Below are positions 17,890 to 27,755 of a stretch of DNA of 64,000 bases, piece after piece. The notes under the pieces were generated by a model, which was given only the letters and a program-made list of their open reading frames with translations, had not been told where the DNA came from and did not search any database. Position numbers and translations under genes: made by a program. The stretch spans positions 17,629-81,628 of the forward strand of contig JAJFUH010000206.1 in the NCBI GenBank assembly GCA_021372535.1, written 5' to 3'. Origin of the DNA: a bacterium. GTDB lineage: Bacteria; Latescibacterota; Latescibacteria; Latescibacterales; Latescibacteraceae. Position 1 is the stretch's first letter. Every line of letters starts with the position of its first letter.

Positions 17890-18873
17890 ATGCGTGTTCA
17901 TACAGCAGTCCTGGCGGGTGTGCTTGCCGCTCTCTGCGCCGCGGGATGCGGCAAAAACGGCGGGCAGGATCAATCCGCGAAACCCGGCAGCCGTCTCACC
18001 ATAGCGGTGATTCCAAAAGGCTCGACCCACGAGTTCTGGAAAGCTATTCATGCCGGGGCGCTCGATGCCTCGAAAGAAGAGCAGGTGGACATCATCTGGA
18101 AGGGGCCGATAAAGGAGGACGACCGTGAGGAGCAGATTCAGACGGTCGAATCGTTCATTGCGGCAAAGGTCGATGCCATCGTTCTCGCCCCGCTCGATGA
18201 CCGCGCCCTCCTGCCGTGCGTCCGCGAGGCAAAGCTGACAGGCATCCCCACCGTGATCGTCGACTCCGATCTCGTGGGGAACGACCACATCGCTTTCATT
18301 GCAACCGACAACTACCGCGGCGGTGTTATCGGCGCCGAGCTCGCCGGAAAACTCGTCTCCGGCTCCGGCAGACTCATCATGGTCAGGTGCATGGAAGGCG
18401 CGGCATCCTCCACAGCGCGCGAGGAGGGCTTCATCACCACGATACGGTCGAAATTCCCCGGCATAACGGTGCTGTCCGATAACCAGTATGCGGGCGCAAC
18501 CACCGAAAGCGCCTACAGAACCTGCGAGAACCTGCTCAACCGCTTCGGCGATGTCGAGGTCATCTTCACCCCCAATGAGTCGAGCACCTTCGGCTGTCTC
18601 AGGGCGCTCCAGGATTACGGCCTCGCGGGAAAGGTGTTCTTCGTCGGCTTCGATTCATCCGAAAAGCTCATACAGGCGCTCCGGGACGGGGAAATCAACG
18701 GTCTCGTGGTGCAGAATCCCTATAAGATGGGGTATGACGGCGTCAAAACGGCGGCTGCGTATCTGAGGCACAAGCCCTTTCAGCAGCACATCGACACCGG
18801 TGTCTACCTCGTGACCAGAGAAAACATGGATGATCCGGACATGGTACGGCTTATCAGACCGGCGATCGAGTGA
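17890..18873 (+). CDS. periplasmic sugar-binding lipoprotein (RbsB-like, type I solute-binding)
   Basis: 327 residues. The N-terminus is a lipoprotein signal peptide with lipobox AAGC and lipidated Cys20. The mature part is a LacI/RbsB-type periplasmic binding fold: LTIAVIPKGSTHEFWKAIHAGA (first strand and ligand loop), ESFIAAKVDAIVLAPLD, GIPTVIVDSDL, DNYRGGVIGAELAGK and VFFVGFDSSEKLIQALRDGEINGLVVQNP. These proteins usually deliver ribose, xylose or similar sugars to an ABC permease or a chemosensor. No permease or ATPase genes follow, so the transporter is elsewhere or the protein serves as a sensor. Confidence 0.9.
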   Translation: MRVHTAVLAGVLAALCAAGCGKNGGQDQSAKPGSRLTIAVIPKGSTHEFWKAIHAGALDASKEEQVDIIWKGPIKEDDREEQIQTVESFIAAKVDAIVLAPLDDRALLPCVREAKLTGIPTVIVDSDLVGNDHIAFIATDNYRGGVIGAELAGKLVSGSGRLIMVRCMEGAASSTAREEGFITTIRSKFPGITVLSDNQYAGATTESAYRTCENLLNRFGDVEVIFTPNESSTFGCLRALQDYGLAGKVFFVGFDSSEKLIQALRDGEINGLVVQNPYKMGYDGVKTAAAYLRHKPFQQHIDTGVYLVTRENMDDPDMVRLIRPAIE

Positions 18874-19141
18874 CGGGAAAAACAGGGACAAAGAGATCAA
18901 AGAATAAAATCTGGTTATTCATTTAGTGCATAAAACTTACGAATAAGATATTTTTACACGTTACCGTGTCATTCCCGTGAAAACGGGAATCCATCATCTC
19001 ATGCTCATGACAGCGCAATAGTAAGACTGGATTCCCAATTCACTTCGTTCTTGGGAATGACAATACTCGTATATTAGTGATTATAATCTGATTAAATAAC
19101 CAGATATAACAATACATTTCGAACAATCGGGGAGTGAAACC
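18874..19141. repeat. dispersed GTCATTCCC repeat, copy 2 (18968-19069, inverted)
   Basis: Within this spacer, 18968-19069 is the reverse-complement counterpart of 6472-6600. It begins gtcattcccgtgaaaacggg and ends ttgggaatgac, so each end can form a hairpin and the whole element has inverted termini. The remainder is AT-rich leader of the chitinase-like gene. Confidence 0.8.
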
Positions 19142-20209
19142 ATGAAAATCGCGGTATGTACAGCCGTTCTTGCAACATTGATGATTGTCGCATGTTTCGA
19201 TGGAGTAAGCACCGTTTCGGCCCAGGAGCTCGTGCTCGGCTATTATCCGGCATGGGGCAAGGAACGCTATCCGGCCGAGGCAATCAATTTCAGCATTCTC
19301 ACAAACATCATCCATGCCTTTGCCTGGCCGGATTCGGCCGGAAACATCGTGCTCTGGGAAGGTTTTGCATACCCCGGGCTTGTCGAGGCAACCCACCGCG
19401 CCGGGAGAAAAATCACCGTGGCGCTCGGCGGCTGGGGAAACTGCACGGGATTCCCTCCTGTGACGGCCGACCCCGCTCTGAGGGCGCGTTTCATCGCGAA
19501 CATCATGGATTTCTGCCGGACGAACGGCTATGACGGCATCGATCTCGACTGGGAGTTTCCCGCCAATCCCGCAGAACGCGGTAACCTCACCATTCTGGTG
19601 AACGAGCTGCGCAAAGCGGCCGACAAATCCGGGAATCCGTTTCTCATCACCATGGCAGTCTCCGCGGGAACGTGGTCGGGCGACCACAACGATTATGCCG
19701 CGCTCAAAGACAAGGTCGACTGGTTCAATGTCATGACCTACGATTTCTACGGCTCGTGGACGGCGGTCGCGGGACACAACGCACCTCTCTACGGTTCCCA
19801 GGAATCGGTGAACACGTCCGTCGCGTTTCTCACGAAAAAAATGGGCGTTCCGCCGGAAAAGATTCTGCTCGGCCTCCCGTTCTACGGCCGTCAGTTCAAA
19901 ACCATGCAGCTTTATGGTCCAAAAACAGGCGGCGACGGAATATCGTACAGGGATATAGTGAAAAGGCTCGACGAGGGCTGGACACGGTCATGGGACGATG
20001 TCTCCATGGTCCCGTATCTCGTGAATCCCGAGAAAAACACGATGATTTTCTACGACGATCCGGAGTCCATAGCGATCAAGTGCGCCTATGCCCGCGAAAA
20101 GAAACTCCGGGGAGTGATGATCTGGTCTATCGGAAGCGACTACATGGATGGCAGCCAGCCCCTCCTCGAAGCAATCGGAAAGGCAAAGGGCGCAGCCGGC
20201 AATTACTGA
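19142..20209 (+). CDS. secreted glycoside hydrolase family 18 (chitinase-like)
   Basis: 355 residues with a signal peptide ending VSAQ near residue 28. The GH18 catalytic signature is complete: DGIDLDWE at 131-138, with Glu138 as acid/base and Asp136 aiding the substrate-assisted mechanism. Other family segments are VALGGWG (about 93-99), NVMTYDFYGSW, ILLGLPFYGR and the final barrel strand GVMIWSIGSD. These enzymes cleave beta-1,4 linkages next to N-acetylglucosamine in chitin or related polymers. The protein is a bare barrel without a carbohydrate-binding module or sorting domain, so it is periplasmic or released. GGGGAG lies before the ATG. Confidence 0.93.
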   Translation: MKIAVCTAVLATLMIVACFDGVSTVSAQELVLGYYPAWGKERYPAEAINFSILTNIIHAFAWPDSAGNIVLWEGFAYPGLVEATHRAGRKITVALGGWGNCTGFPPVTADPALRARFIANIMDFCRTNGYDGIDLDWEFPANPAERGNLTILVNELRKAADKSGNPFLITMAVSAGTWSGDHNDYAALKDKVDWFNVMTYDFYGSWTAVAGHNAPLYGSQESVNTSVAFLTKKMGVPPEKILLGLPFYGRQFKTMQLYGPKTGGDGISYRDIVKRLDEGWTRSWDDVSMVPYLVNPEKNTMIFYDDPESIAIKCAYAREKKLRGVMIWSIGSDYMDGSQPLLEAIGKAKGAAGNY

Positions 20210-20270
20210 GCTGCACCGTTTCAGCAGGCGCGTGTTAAAAGAGTCTCCCGTGAACGGGGGAGTGCATTAT

Positions 20271-20864
20271 TTATCGCCCTTCAAAAATGAACGCCATGAC
20301 ACCCATGCGGATCATTTTTATTCCGAGGGCGATCAGGAGAAGCATGGTTATTTTCGATATAACTCTGATCCCGTTCTTTCCGAGGATTTTTTCGATACGG
20401 ACGCCGTAATAAAAGGCGAGGCCGGTGACGAAAATCATGGTGAGAAACGCCATGAGGGATGGCGCGGTGCCATGAATATCGACCAGCAGCATCATGGTGC
20501 TGATGACCGCCGGGCCGATGATGAGCGGTATCCCGAGGGGAACGATGCTGAAGGATTCCGTGGGCTTGCGGAGTTTTTTCTCCTCGCCGAGAAGATCGTC
20601 GATGCCCATGAGAACGAGGATAAGCCCGCCGCCGACCTGGAAATCCTCGATGGTTATTTCCATGGCGTTGAGGAGTACTTTCCCGAGAAAAAGAAAAAAG
20701 AGCCCCACGGAAAAAGCGGTCAGGAGTCCGAGACGGAGCACCGACTTTTTCCTGTCCTCCGGCAGCTCCTTCACGAGGAAAAGATAGATGGGAAGAATAC
20801 CGATCACATCCTCGGCAATGGCAATTTTTACAAGACAGACAAAATACGATTTCAAAAAAGGCAT
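20271..20864 (-). CDS. MarC family integral membrane protein
   Basis: 197 residues with six hydrophobic helices. Family features are seen: the start FVCLVKIAIAEDVIGILPIYLFL, a central DFQVGGGLILVLMGID, and PLGIPLIIGPAVISTMMLL. MarC/UPF0056 proteins are inner-membrane proteins; the early link to multiple antibiotic resistance was not upheld, and their role is unknown. The gene is convergent with the chitinase-like gene 61 bp away. Confidence 0.88.
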   Translation of the reverse strand: MPFLKSYFVCLVKIAIAEDVIGILPIYLFLVKELPEDRKKSVLRLGLLTAFSVGLFFLFLGKVLLNAMEITIEDFQVGGGLILVLMGIDDLLGEEKKLRKPTESFSIVPLGIPLIIGPAVISTMMLLVDIHGTAPSLMAFLTMIFVTGLAFYYGVRIEKILGKNGIRVISKITMLLLIALGIKMIRMGVMAFIFEGR

Positions 20865-21392
20865 GGCAGTCTCACGGAAAAAGACCCGTTCAGTTCTCCA
20901 CGGTTTTCATGAACATACCGCACCATGCTGCATGACATATATATCATATTTCCGGGATAGGAGAACAAGGAAAATCGCCGGCGGTTCCCTTTTTAAAATA
21001 CCTCCGGGCACCCGAAGGTAAAAAATACACAGTTTATCACACTGCATAATTGAACTTGCAGTTTTCATATTCTCTATATACATTAGCGTTAATGAATGGA
21101 TTTTTTACCGGATAATACGCCTTTTATTCAGGTTAATAAACCTTTTTTTATAAAAATGTGACGTAAAATACATCTTTAGCACACTATGGATATATATTAT
21201 AATGGTTTCGGATGTAATTAACGTATGAATTTCCTGTCCTTCGCTCCGGCGCACGGCGCATAAAATTATCTTGACATAACCGATACAATATGTTGTTATT
21301 TACGGAAAATAGATTTATCGCCCATACTGTATTATCCATAACATTCTATCAATGTCGGCTTGAATAATTCGGCTGACGGGAGGAGGCATGGT
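20865..21392. other. upstream region of the envelope operon
   Basis: About 530 bp without a gene. It is AT-rich, especially 21050-21230, and probably carries promoters for marC (leftward) and the Fn3-like operon (rightward). No repeat shared with other spacers was seen. Confidence 0.4.
21271..21299 (+). promoter_or_regulatory. predicted promoter of the Fn3/FecR/barrel operon
   Basis: A perfect TTGACA is followed after 17 bp by TGTTAT, a weaker -10 box. It lies about 95 bp upstream of the first start codon. Confidence 0.45.
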
Positions 21393-23405
21393 ATGAAAAT
21401 CGGTAAAGTGCTCTTCGCCCTGCTGCTTGCGATATCCCTTATTGCGGGGATACCGATCACAAGCCGGGCGGAGGTTATGATGACAGCATATGTTACCGGC
21501 CTTGGGTTCGATATCTTACCCACGGCGCTTTTTACCGTAGATGACTGGCTGTCAAACCCCAACCTCTGGTCGATAACGATCATCAATACACCGGAAGGCA
21601 ACAAGACAGTCAACCGTCTGGTAATTGATTTTACGTTGTCGAATGCAATCTGGGGAGATATCGCCACCGGTGAACTTCGTGTAATCGGAGAGGGCGACCA
21701 GTATTTTAAACAATCCCTCGCTCCGGGGCAGACATACACGATTGTGAACACGATGCTCACCGAAGAAACCAATCAGGTGATAACGAGCGGGTGGTCACAG
21801 AAATTTGTTGACGAGGCAATGCGTATCGGATATATGCCCGAAGGAACCTATACATTTTCCTTTGCGGTCAGTGCATCCAAGAGCTGGTACGATAACTCCG
21901 GCGATCCGATTGTCGCGGAACCGATTCTGGAGAGCATAGAGATTCGTAATCCGCTGCCTCCCGAACTGGTTTCACCCGAACAGAATTCCCAGGATGCTCC
22001 TTCCATTCCCCGGTTTACCTGGCAGGCACCGCAGGTCACCGACCTGTCCAGACTCAGATCGGTCAAAAGAAACATCGACATTTATTATACCATAAAACTC
22101 TGGGAAATGTTTGAGACCAACGGATCGGAACTCACCCAGGAAAATGCGATAACCAGAAAACCGATCTGGACGGTCGAAAAATGGAAATCCACATCAATCG
22201 ATTTCGATCCCGGTCAGTCACGCCGCGAACTCATCGCAGGAAGACCGTACTGCTGGCAGGTACAGGCGTTTGACGGCACCGGACGTTTTATCAGCGCCTC
22301 CAATGAAGGCAAGAGCGATGTGTGGCCCTTTACCATTAAATTCACACCTCCTACCATCAACGAGCCGCTCCTTTTTTACCCGCTCCGTGTCAGCTGGACA
22401 CCTGCACAGGCGGGAGGAGCTTCGGTTCTCTATAATCTCAGGATTGCCGACAATGCCGATTTTTCCAATGCTTACGTTGCCCTGGGCCTGACGACCACAT
22501 CATTCACCTATCCGTCCGATGGGCCGGCGCTCCGCTATGGCGTCATCTACTACCTGAGAGTGCGCACGACAGACGAAGCGGGGCTTCCGCTCGGTGAACC
22601 GGCGCTTACAACCTTCACGCTTCCTTCCACGGAAATAACCCTGTCTTCTCCTGCCGACGGATCGACGCCTCCGACCATGACACCGGCATTCCAGTGGCAG
22701 GGCTCCAACGACTACTACATAGTCACTGTGGCAAACGAGGAAGCGAACTGGTCGGATCGTTCAGGCGCAGTTCAGGGAACATCATGGACCTATGACGGCG
22801 AGGAACTCAGACGGGGAACAACCTACACATGGTATGTGACCCCCGCCAACGAGCATGGCGATCCTGTCGGCGCTAACTCCGACAGCTGGTCATTCTCCAC
22901 ATCGCCGGAAGATCAGATCAGCCTGATAAGCCCCATCAATGCCCGGGTTTCGACCATCTTCCCGGTATTCACATGGAACAGTTACACACCCGCAACCGGA
23001 AATAATGTCCAGTACAGGATTATCATAACCGACGACAGCGGAAACACCATTCATTCCGAAGATGTTTCTGCCACAACCTATACCTATTCGACAAGCGCTC
23101 CCGGGTTGTTGTACGCCGCCCGTTACAACTGGTCCGTTGCAGCCCTTGTCGGCGGCGACGAGATCGGTCAGAGAAGTCAGTCGGTGTGGTTCGTTACCCC
23201 CTTTGTCGAAGGCGGAGGTGGACAGGAAGTAACCATTACATCGGTCAGCGATGCTGTCAAGCTCGTATTGAGAGACTATCCCGGATTCGAGCCGTTTGCG
23301 AACAAGATATTGACCCAGATACTCGCCGAAACCGGACCGCTGACTCCGGCGGAGCTTATGGATATTATCGATAAATATAAAATCGTAAACGTGACCGCAA
23401 AGTGA
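21393..23405 (+). CDS. secreted protein with multiple Fn3/Ig-like domains
   Basis: About 670 residues. Start ATG 21393 sits six bases after GGGAGGAGG and opens a signal peptide (LFALLLAISLIAGIPITSRA). A unique N-terminal domain (about 30-190) is followed by four or more tandem Fn3/Ig-like units recognisable by repeated frames such as PRFTWQAP, RVSWTPAQ, PAFQWQGS and PVFTWNS, each ending in a YYWxV-like strand. A short helical tail closes the protein (VKLVLRDYPGFEPFANKIL). No sorting domain is present. It is the first gene of a tight operon with a FecR protein (7 bp gap) and an outer-membrane barrel, so a structural or adhesive role at the cell surface is likely. Confidence 0.75.
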   Translation: MKIGKVLFALLLAISLIAGIPITSRAEVMMTAYVTGLGFDILPTALFTVDDWLSNPNLWSITIINTPEGNKTVNRLVIDFTLSNAIWGDIATGELRVIGEGDQYFKQSLAPGQTYTIVNTMLTEETNQVITSGWSQKFVDEAMRIGYMPEGTYTFSFAVSASKSWYDNSGDPIVAEPILESIEIRNPLPPELVSPEQNSQDAPSIPRFTWQAPQVTDLSRLRSVKRNIDIYYTIKLWEMFETNGSELTQENAITRKPIWTVEKWKSTSIDFDPGQSRRELIAGRPYCWQVQAFDGTGRFISASNEGKSDVWPFTIKFTPPTINEPLLFYPLRVSWTPAQAGGASVLYNLRIADNADFSNAYVALGLTTTSFTYPSDGPALRYGVIYYLRVRTTDEAGLPLGEPALTTFTLPSTEITLSSPADGSTPPTMTPAFQWQGSNDYYIVTVANEEANWSDRSGAVQGTSWTYDGEELRRGTTYTWYVTPANEHGDPVGANSDSWSFSTSPEDQISLISPINARVSTIFPVFTWNSYTPATGNNVQYRIIITDDSGNTIHSEDVSATTYTYSTSAPGLLYAARYNWSVAALVGGDEIGQRSQSVWFVTPFVEGGGGQEVTITSVSDAVKLVLRDYPGFEPFANKILTQILAETGPLTPAELMDIIDKYKIVNVTAK

Positions 23406-23412
23406 GGCCGCG

Positions 23413-24501
23413 ATGAAAAGATCGAAAGATAGAAAGACAGGCATGGCTAGAAACAGAATACTACAGTATTCGGGCATTGCGCTCGCGATAGTGATGATGC
23501 TTCCTATCATGTTGAGTGTGGTGTCCGCCCAGGAAGGAACGGTAATCGCAGTGGTTGAAAGAATCAACGGCGCCCTGCAGTACCGTGAAAACACCAGCAC
23601 CGAGTGGAAGGCAGCTAAAGTCAAACAGCCTCTTTACAATGGTTTCCAGCTCCGGACCGAAACAGGAAACAAAGCCTTGATTCTCTATGTCAGCTCCGGA
23701 AGCCGTGTGCTCGTCAATGAAAACACCGAGCTCGAGGTTCAGGCGCAAAGCGCCACTCCGGGAGGAAAACCGACCGGTGAACGTACCCGGCTGATGATAG
23801 GAGAAGTTTATTCGAAAGTAACTCAGGGTTCGAAGTACGATGTCGAAACCCCGACATCGGTGGCATCGGTTCGAGGCACCGAGTTCAACGCTTCCTTTGA
23901 CAACGGCGAAGCATCGTATCTGGTGGTCGAGAGTGTTGTCGAGGTCATGAACCAGCTCGGGTCCGTACTCCTCTCCCAACTCCAGGGCATAACAGTCGGC
24001 ACGGGCGAGGCGCCGGATTCAACGAAGGTTCAGAAACTCTCGCAGGATCAGGTCAATCAGATGACCGGCTGGACCAACCAGGTTGAACCGTCCTGGAAGC
24101 TTAACATGAACATCGAGCAGGGCGACACCCACGAAATGGGTACCTCGTTCGCCATGACAATCTTTGCCTCCGACCCCAAGACAGGAAGCATGGATTCGAA
24201 TGCGGCGTTCGCGCTTTCATCGCTGTCCTCATCGAACGATATCCTCGAGTTCTCGACGGATAACGGCAAGACATGGACGAACGCGCCGCAGGTCAATCTC
24301 GTGAGCGGCCAGGCTCGGGTACTCATCCGGCCGACGGCTGAAGGGTCTGCCGATGTCATCGCACAGGCTACAAATTGTGAGCCCGCCGGGGTTACCATTA
24401 CGGTATCCAAAGCCAAGAAGAAAATAAAAATCGATCTGATTTTCACGGATCCTGATGGGACTAATGAAAAGACATTAACCCTGGAGCTTGAAGAAAAATG
24501 A
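23413..24501 (+). CDS. FecR domain protein, exported
   Basis: 362 residues; a long signal or anchor segment (ILQYSGIALAIVMMLPIMLSVVSAQ) is followed by a FecR domain at about 45-190. Its landmarks are GALQYRE, NGFQLRTETGNKALILY, GSRVLVNENTELEVQ, GEVYSK, YDVETPTSVASVRGTEF and LGSVLLSQLQGITV. In iron-transport systems FecR relays signals to sigma factors, but FecR domains on exported proteins elsewhere have no defined role and are thought to bind cell-wall or surface partners. No sigma factor is adjacent. Residues 200-362 include an Ig-like region and a lysine-rich tail (KAKKKIKIDLIF). The stop overlaps a potential ATG of the next gene (ATGA). Confidence 0.85.
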   Translation: MKRSKDRKTGMARNRILQYSGIALAIVMMLPIMLSVVSAQEGTVIAVVERINGALQYRENTSTEWKAAKVKQPLYNGFQLRTETGNKALILYVSSGSRVLVNENTELEVQAQSATPGGKPTGERTRLMIGEVYSKVTQGSKYDVETPTSVASVRGTEFNASFDNGEASYLVVESVVEVMNQLGSVLLSQLQGITVGTGEAPDSTKVQKLSQDQVNQMTGWTNQVEPSWKLNMNIEQGDTHEMGTSFAMTIFASDPKTGSMDSNAAFALSSLSSSNDILEFSTDNGKTWTNAPQVNLVSGQARVLIRPTAEGSADVIAQATNCEPAGVTITVSKAKKKIKIDLIFTDPDGTNEKTLTLELEEK

Positions 24502-24533
24502 CCATATATACCATAAGAGAGGTGAATGAAGCC

Positions 24534-27224
24534 ATGATACGCAGACAGCATACCAAAGTGCCCATGAGTATCATCCTGGCCTTGCTCTTGATGGCCATGT
24601 GGGCTCCTTGTGTTTTTGCCGATTCGATGCCGCCGTACATAAGCACGAATATGTACAACGACCGGTACGAACCGGGTGTTATCAAGGCACAGGTGCTGGA
24701 TGATACACGGGTTTCCAAGGTTACCCTTTTCTATCGGAAACCGGGCGATATCGATTACAACAGCATCGACATGAAATCCAACAGTGATATTTATTACCGT
24801 GAACTCAAACGCGAGCTCGGTGTGCGGGGGACAGTGGAATACTATCTCCTCGCACAGGACACCTCGGGAAACGAGAAAACCGAACCGGCGCTGGACGCTC
24901 AGGAGAATCCGCTCGTTACATCGATGGACGATGTCGTGAACCAGTCCGCCGATGAGGTCGTTCTCTCGAGTCCTGAGCCGGGGACGCTCCTCGTTACCGG
25001 AAACCAGATGATCATCGTGTCGTTCTACAAGACCGACCGTGAAGTGGACATGGGCACCGTCCGCATCAGGATCGACGACCGTGACCGTACCCGTGAGGCG
25101 GACATTGTCGGCAACCTCGTCATGTGGGAGCCGCGCCGTCCGCTCGCTGACGGTATCCATGTGGTTGAAATCTATGCAAAATCGACCGCAGGACAGATCG
25201 TCGGGCCGAATATCTGGTCATTCCGCGTAAAGACCAAGCTCGAGCTCCCCATGGGCATGACAGGGAACTTCTATGCCGGGTTCCAGCATGACGAACGGTC
25301 GGACAATTCGACAAATGTTCCCCTCTGGAACAACAAGATCGATGTCAGCCTCGCGGGTGAAAAGGACTGGCTGAGCTGGGAAGCGGGAGTCATGCTTTCG
25401 AGCGAAGAATCAGCATTCCTCACCTCGGAAGACCTTCCGGCCCGTCAGCCCATCAACCGTTATTATCTCGATGCCCGCACACGGCACTGGAAACTTCACC
25501 TGGGCGATTCGAACCCGAATTTCAGCGAGCTTTCGCTCAAGGGAGTTCTCGTTCGCGGTCTCGATGCCCAGTTCAAGTCGAACCGCTTCAACGCCGAACT
25601 CGTCTACGGCTATAACAAACGTGACATCGGCGAAAATGTCGCTCTCGTCCAAAACGTCTCAAATGTTATGATAAACGGTTACACGGACGAGAGTACAGGC
25701 GAGTTTGTCGATATCTCGACCCGTCCCACTCAGGAAATCATTCAGGATTCCAACGGGGAATATCATGTCTATGAATTCAATCCGGGCACATTCAAACGGG
25801 ATGTGATGGCATTGAAGCTCAATACGCTCCCCGTGAGAAGCCGCTGGCTCAGGTGGGATATCGGGCTGAACCTGTTCAGCGCCCAGGACGATTCGACGTC
25901 CCTGAGCACCGTGTACGATCCCGAGACCAAAGGCCGTCTCTACGATTACGGAAACAACGTTCTGTTCCCGACCGGATATGCGCCCAAAAAGAACTGGGTG
26001 GGAACGATAGAGACATCCTTCCGGTTCAACAACAACCGTTCGATCCTGTCGGCGGAGTTCGGCGGAACGATTGTGACCGATAATCTCTACGGTGTTGTCA
26101 CCGATGACATCAGGGACGAGATACCGGATACGATCGACGACAGTGTATTCCGTATCAACGGATCGACCCAGACATCGTTCGACAAGATGAAGCTCAAGGA
26201 CAGCATCGGCGCGGGTCTTGGCGACGCAATCTTCTCGGTATACAAGTTCAGGTTCATAACGCCGCTGCCGATCAAAGCGACGAGAACCAGCCTGCGGGCC
26301 GAACTGTACCGTATTCCGACCCATTATGTCTCGCTCGGCAATCCCCACGAGAAGACCGATGTAGGCGGGTACAAGCTGAACCTCAAAACCCAGTTCCTGC
26401 AGGATCAGGTTGGAGTCAGCCTCGACTACAACGCTTACTCGGACAATCTCAACAACGAGACCAAGCAGTACTCGAACACCGAGCAGTCCGCGCAGAAGGA
26501 TCTGACAAAGGATACCAATGTCGCAAGCGTTACGGTGAACCTCATGCCCAAGATTCTTCCCGATTATGCTCCCGCTTTTTCGGTCGGTTACCGGACATAC
26601 ACGTCCGAGAACAACCTCGACTACAAGTTCAACGAAAAGATGAACAAGGTGAAGATGGCGACGAATACCGCGATGTTCTCGGTCGCCGGTACTCTCCCCG
26701 TGGGACTTCAGCAGCACCGCGGTACCCTGAGCTTCACCAACATGGACATCTCCGACGACCGTCCCGTCGCGGACTACGAGCGGAGCGATTCGAAGAACCT
26801 CACTGTCCTGTTCAACGTGAACTCGACCATCAATCCGCTTCCGCTCGCGATCAACTTCGCGATCGGCCGCACCGGCAACACGACCTATTTCCCGGTTCAG
26901 AAAGTCGACCAGTCGTACTACCGCAAGCAGGTTGACACGGGAATCAACATGGTCAACCTTTCCGGGTCGTACAAGTGGTTCCGCGACAAGCGGCTCAAAA
27001 CCACGATCGGATTCGGGTACATCGGTTCCTCAAACGGCGAAGGCGGAACGACATACGAGGTCGATAATACCAAGACCTCGGCAAGGATCGAAGCCGATTA
27101 CAAGTTCAGCAGGATGGCATCGTTCGGCGGGATGATCAAGTTCGTCAGCTTCACCGACAATGTCAACAGCGGCGCAGACTATACCGAGCCCATCATCGGT
27201 ATCGATCTGAGATCGAATTTCTAA
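24534..27224 (+). CDS. outer-membrane beta-barrel protein with N-terminal Ig-like domains
   Basis: About 896 residues from ATG 24534, chosen because AGAGGTGAA precedes it and a signal peptide follows (MSIILALLLMAMWAPCVFA). An earlier in-frame ATG at 24498 overlaps the FecR stop. Two Ig-like domains fill about 25-250 (VSKVTLFYRKPG, VEYYLLAQDTSGNEK, then RIRIDDRDRT...WSFRVK). From about 255 to the end, alternating amphipathic strands with many aromatic and asparagine residues indicate a large beta-barrel, and the chain ends in phenylalanine, as barrel substrates of the Bam machine do. No TonB box or plug domain is evident. The Ig domains would lie in the periplasm or serve as a lid; the function is unknown. 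Confidence 0.75.
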   Translation: MIRRQHTKVPMSIILALLLMAMWAPCVFADSMPPYISTNMYNDRYEPGVIKAQVLDDTRVSKVTLFYRKPGDIDYNSIDMKSNSDIYYRELKRELGVRGTVEYYLLAQDTSGNEKTEPALDAQENPLVTSMDDVVNQSADEVVLSSPEPGTLLVTGNQMIIVSFYKTDREVDMGTVRIRIDDRDRTREADIVGNLVMWEPRRPLADGIHVVEIYAKSTAGQIVGPNIWSFRVKTKLELPMGMTGNFYAGFQHDERSDNSTNVPLWNNKIDVSLAGEKDWLSWEAGVMLSSEESAFLTSEDLPARQPINRYYLDARTRHWKLHLGDSNPNFSELSLKGVLVRGLDAQFKSNRFNAELVYGYNKRDIGENVALVQNVSNVMINGYTDESTGEFVDISTRPTQEIIQDSNGEYHVYEFNPGTFKRDVMALKLNTLPVRSRWLRWDIGLNLFSAQDDSTSLSTVYDPETKGRLYDYGNNVLFPTGYAPKKNWVGTIETSFRFNNNRSILSAEFGGTIVTDNLYGVVTDDIRDEIPDTIDDSVFRINGSTQTSFDKMKLKDSIGAGLGDAIFSVYKFRFITPLPIKATRTSLRAELYRIPTHYVSLGNPHEKTDVGGYKLNLKTQFLQDQVGVSLDYNAYSDNLNNETKQYSNTEQSAQKDLTKDTNVASVTVNLMPKILPDYAPAFSVGYRTYTSENNLDYKFNEKMNKVKMATNTAMFSVAGTLPVGLQQHRGTLSFTNMDISDDRPVADYERSDSKNLTVLFNVNSTINPLPLAINFAIGRTGNTTYFPVQKVDQSYYRKQVDTGINMVNLSGSYKWFRDKRLKTTIGFGYIGSSNGEGGTTYEVDNTKTSARIEADYKFSRMASFGGMIKFVSFTDNVNSGADYTEPIIGIDLRSNF

Positions 27225-27250
27225 GCTGCTGCTGAAACAGAAACACGGAA

Positions 27251-27278
27251 GCCGCGTCGAAAGGCGCGGCTTTTTTTA
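27251..27278 (+). terminator. rho-independent terminator of the envelope operon
   Basis: Stem gccgcg / cgcggc with an eight-base loop and a run of seven T, 27 bp after the barrel gene stop. Confidence 0.9.
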
Positions 27279-27280
27279 TT

Positions 27281-27755
27281 GCTGCCGAGCAGGCGTTCAA
27301 ATCCGCCCGAGCCGCATTCTATCATACTTCATGAATAATCTCCATAACCATCCATGGCCACATCGAAGGATGAAAAATGTATGCAGGCACCATATGGATT
27401 CCCGATTAGTGATTCGGGAATGACGGCGTTACAGGGATACCCGACACCCGGCCGGGGCTTCGGTACCGGGAACCGCAGATGCATTTTCAGATAAGATCGT
27501 GTTCACAAGACCCGGAAATAATTTCTGGGTAATAACACCTCCACCATGCCGAAGTCCCATGAAAAAAAATATTTTCCCCTTGACAATGCCTATCATGTAT
27601 ATTCATTGTTACAGTATCTCATAATAGTACTATTTTCTTCCGATAACCGGGAAAAAGCGGCTGAATCGGAATATGGTTTTGTACATACGGACTTTTATGC
27701 TCTTTAAAAGCCTGAAAATAATCGATTTTGCAACCTTTCATGAAAGGATACCGAT
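27281..27755. other. spacer before the propeller genes
   Basis: No gene. A small fragment resembling the GTCATTCCC repeat lies at 27396-27425 (ggattcccgattagtgattcgggaatgac). A TTGACA at 27580 has no good -10 at the usual distance. A further 25 bp before the first ATG there is AT-rich leader. Confidence 0.4.

Noticed and set aside
18874-18967. ABC permease genes for the sugar-binding lipoprotein
   Set aside because: Looked for, but the following spacer and genes contain none; the lipoprotein is annotated alone.
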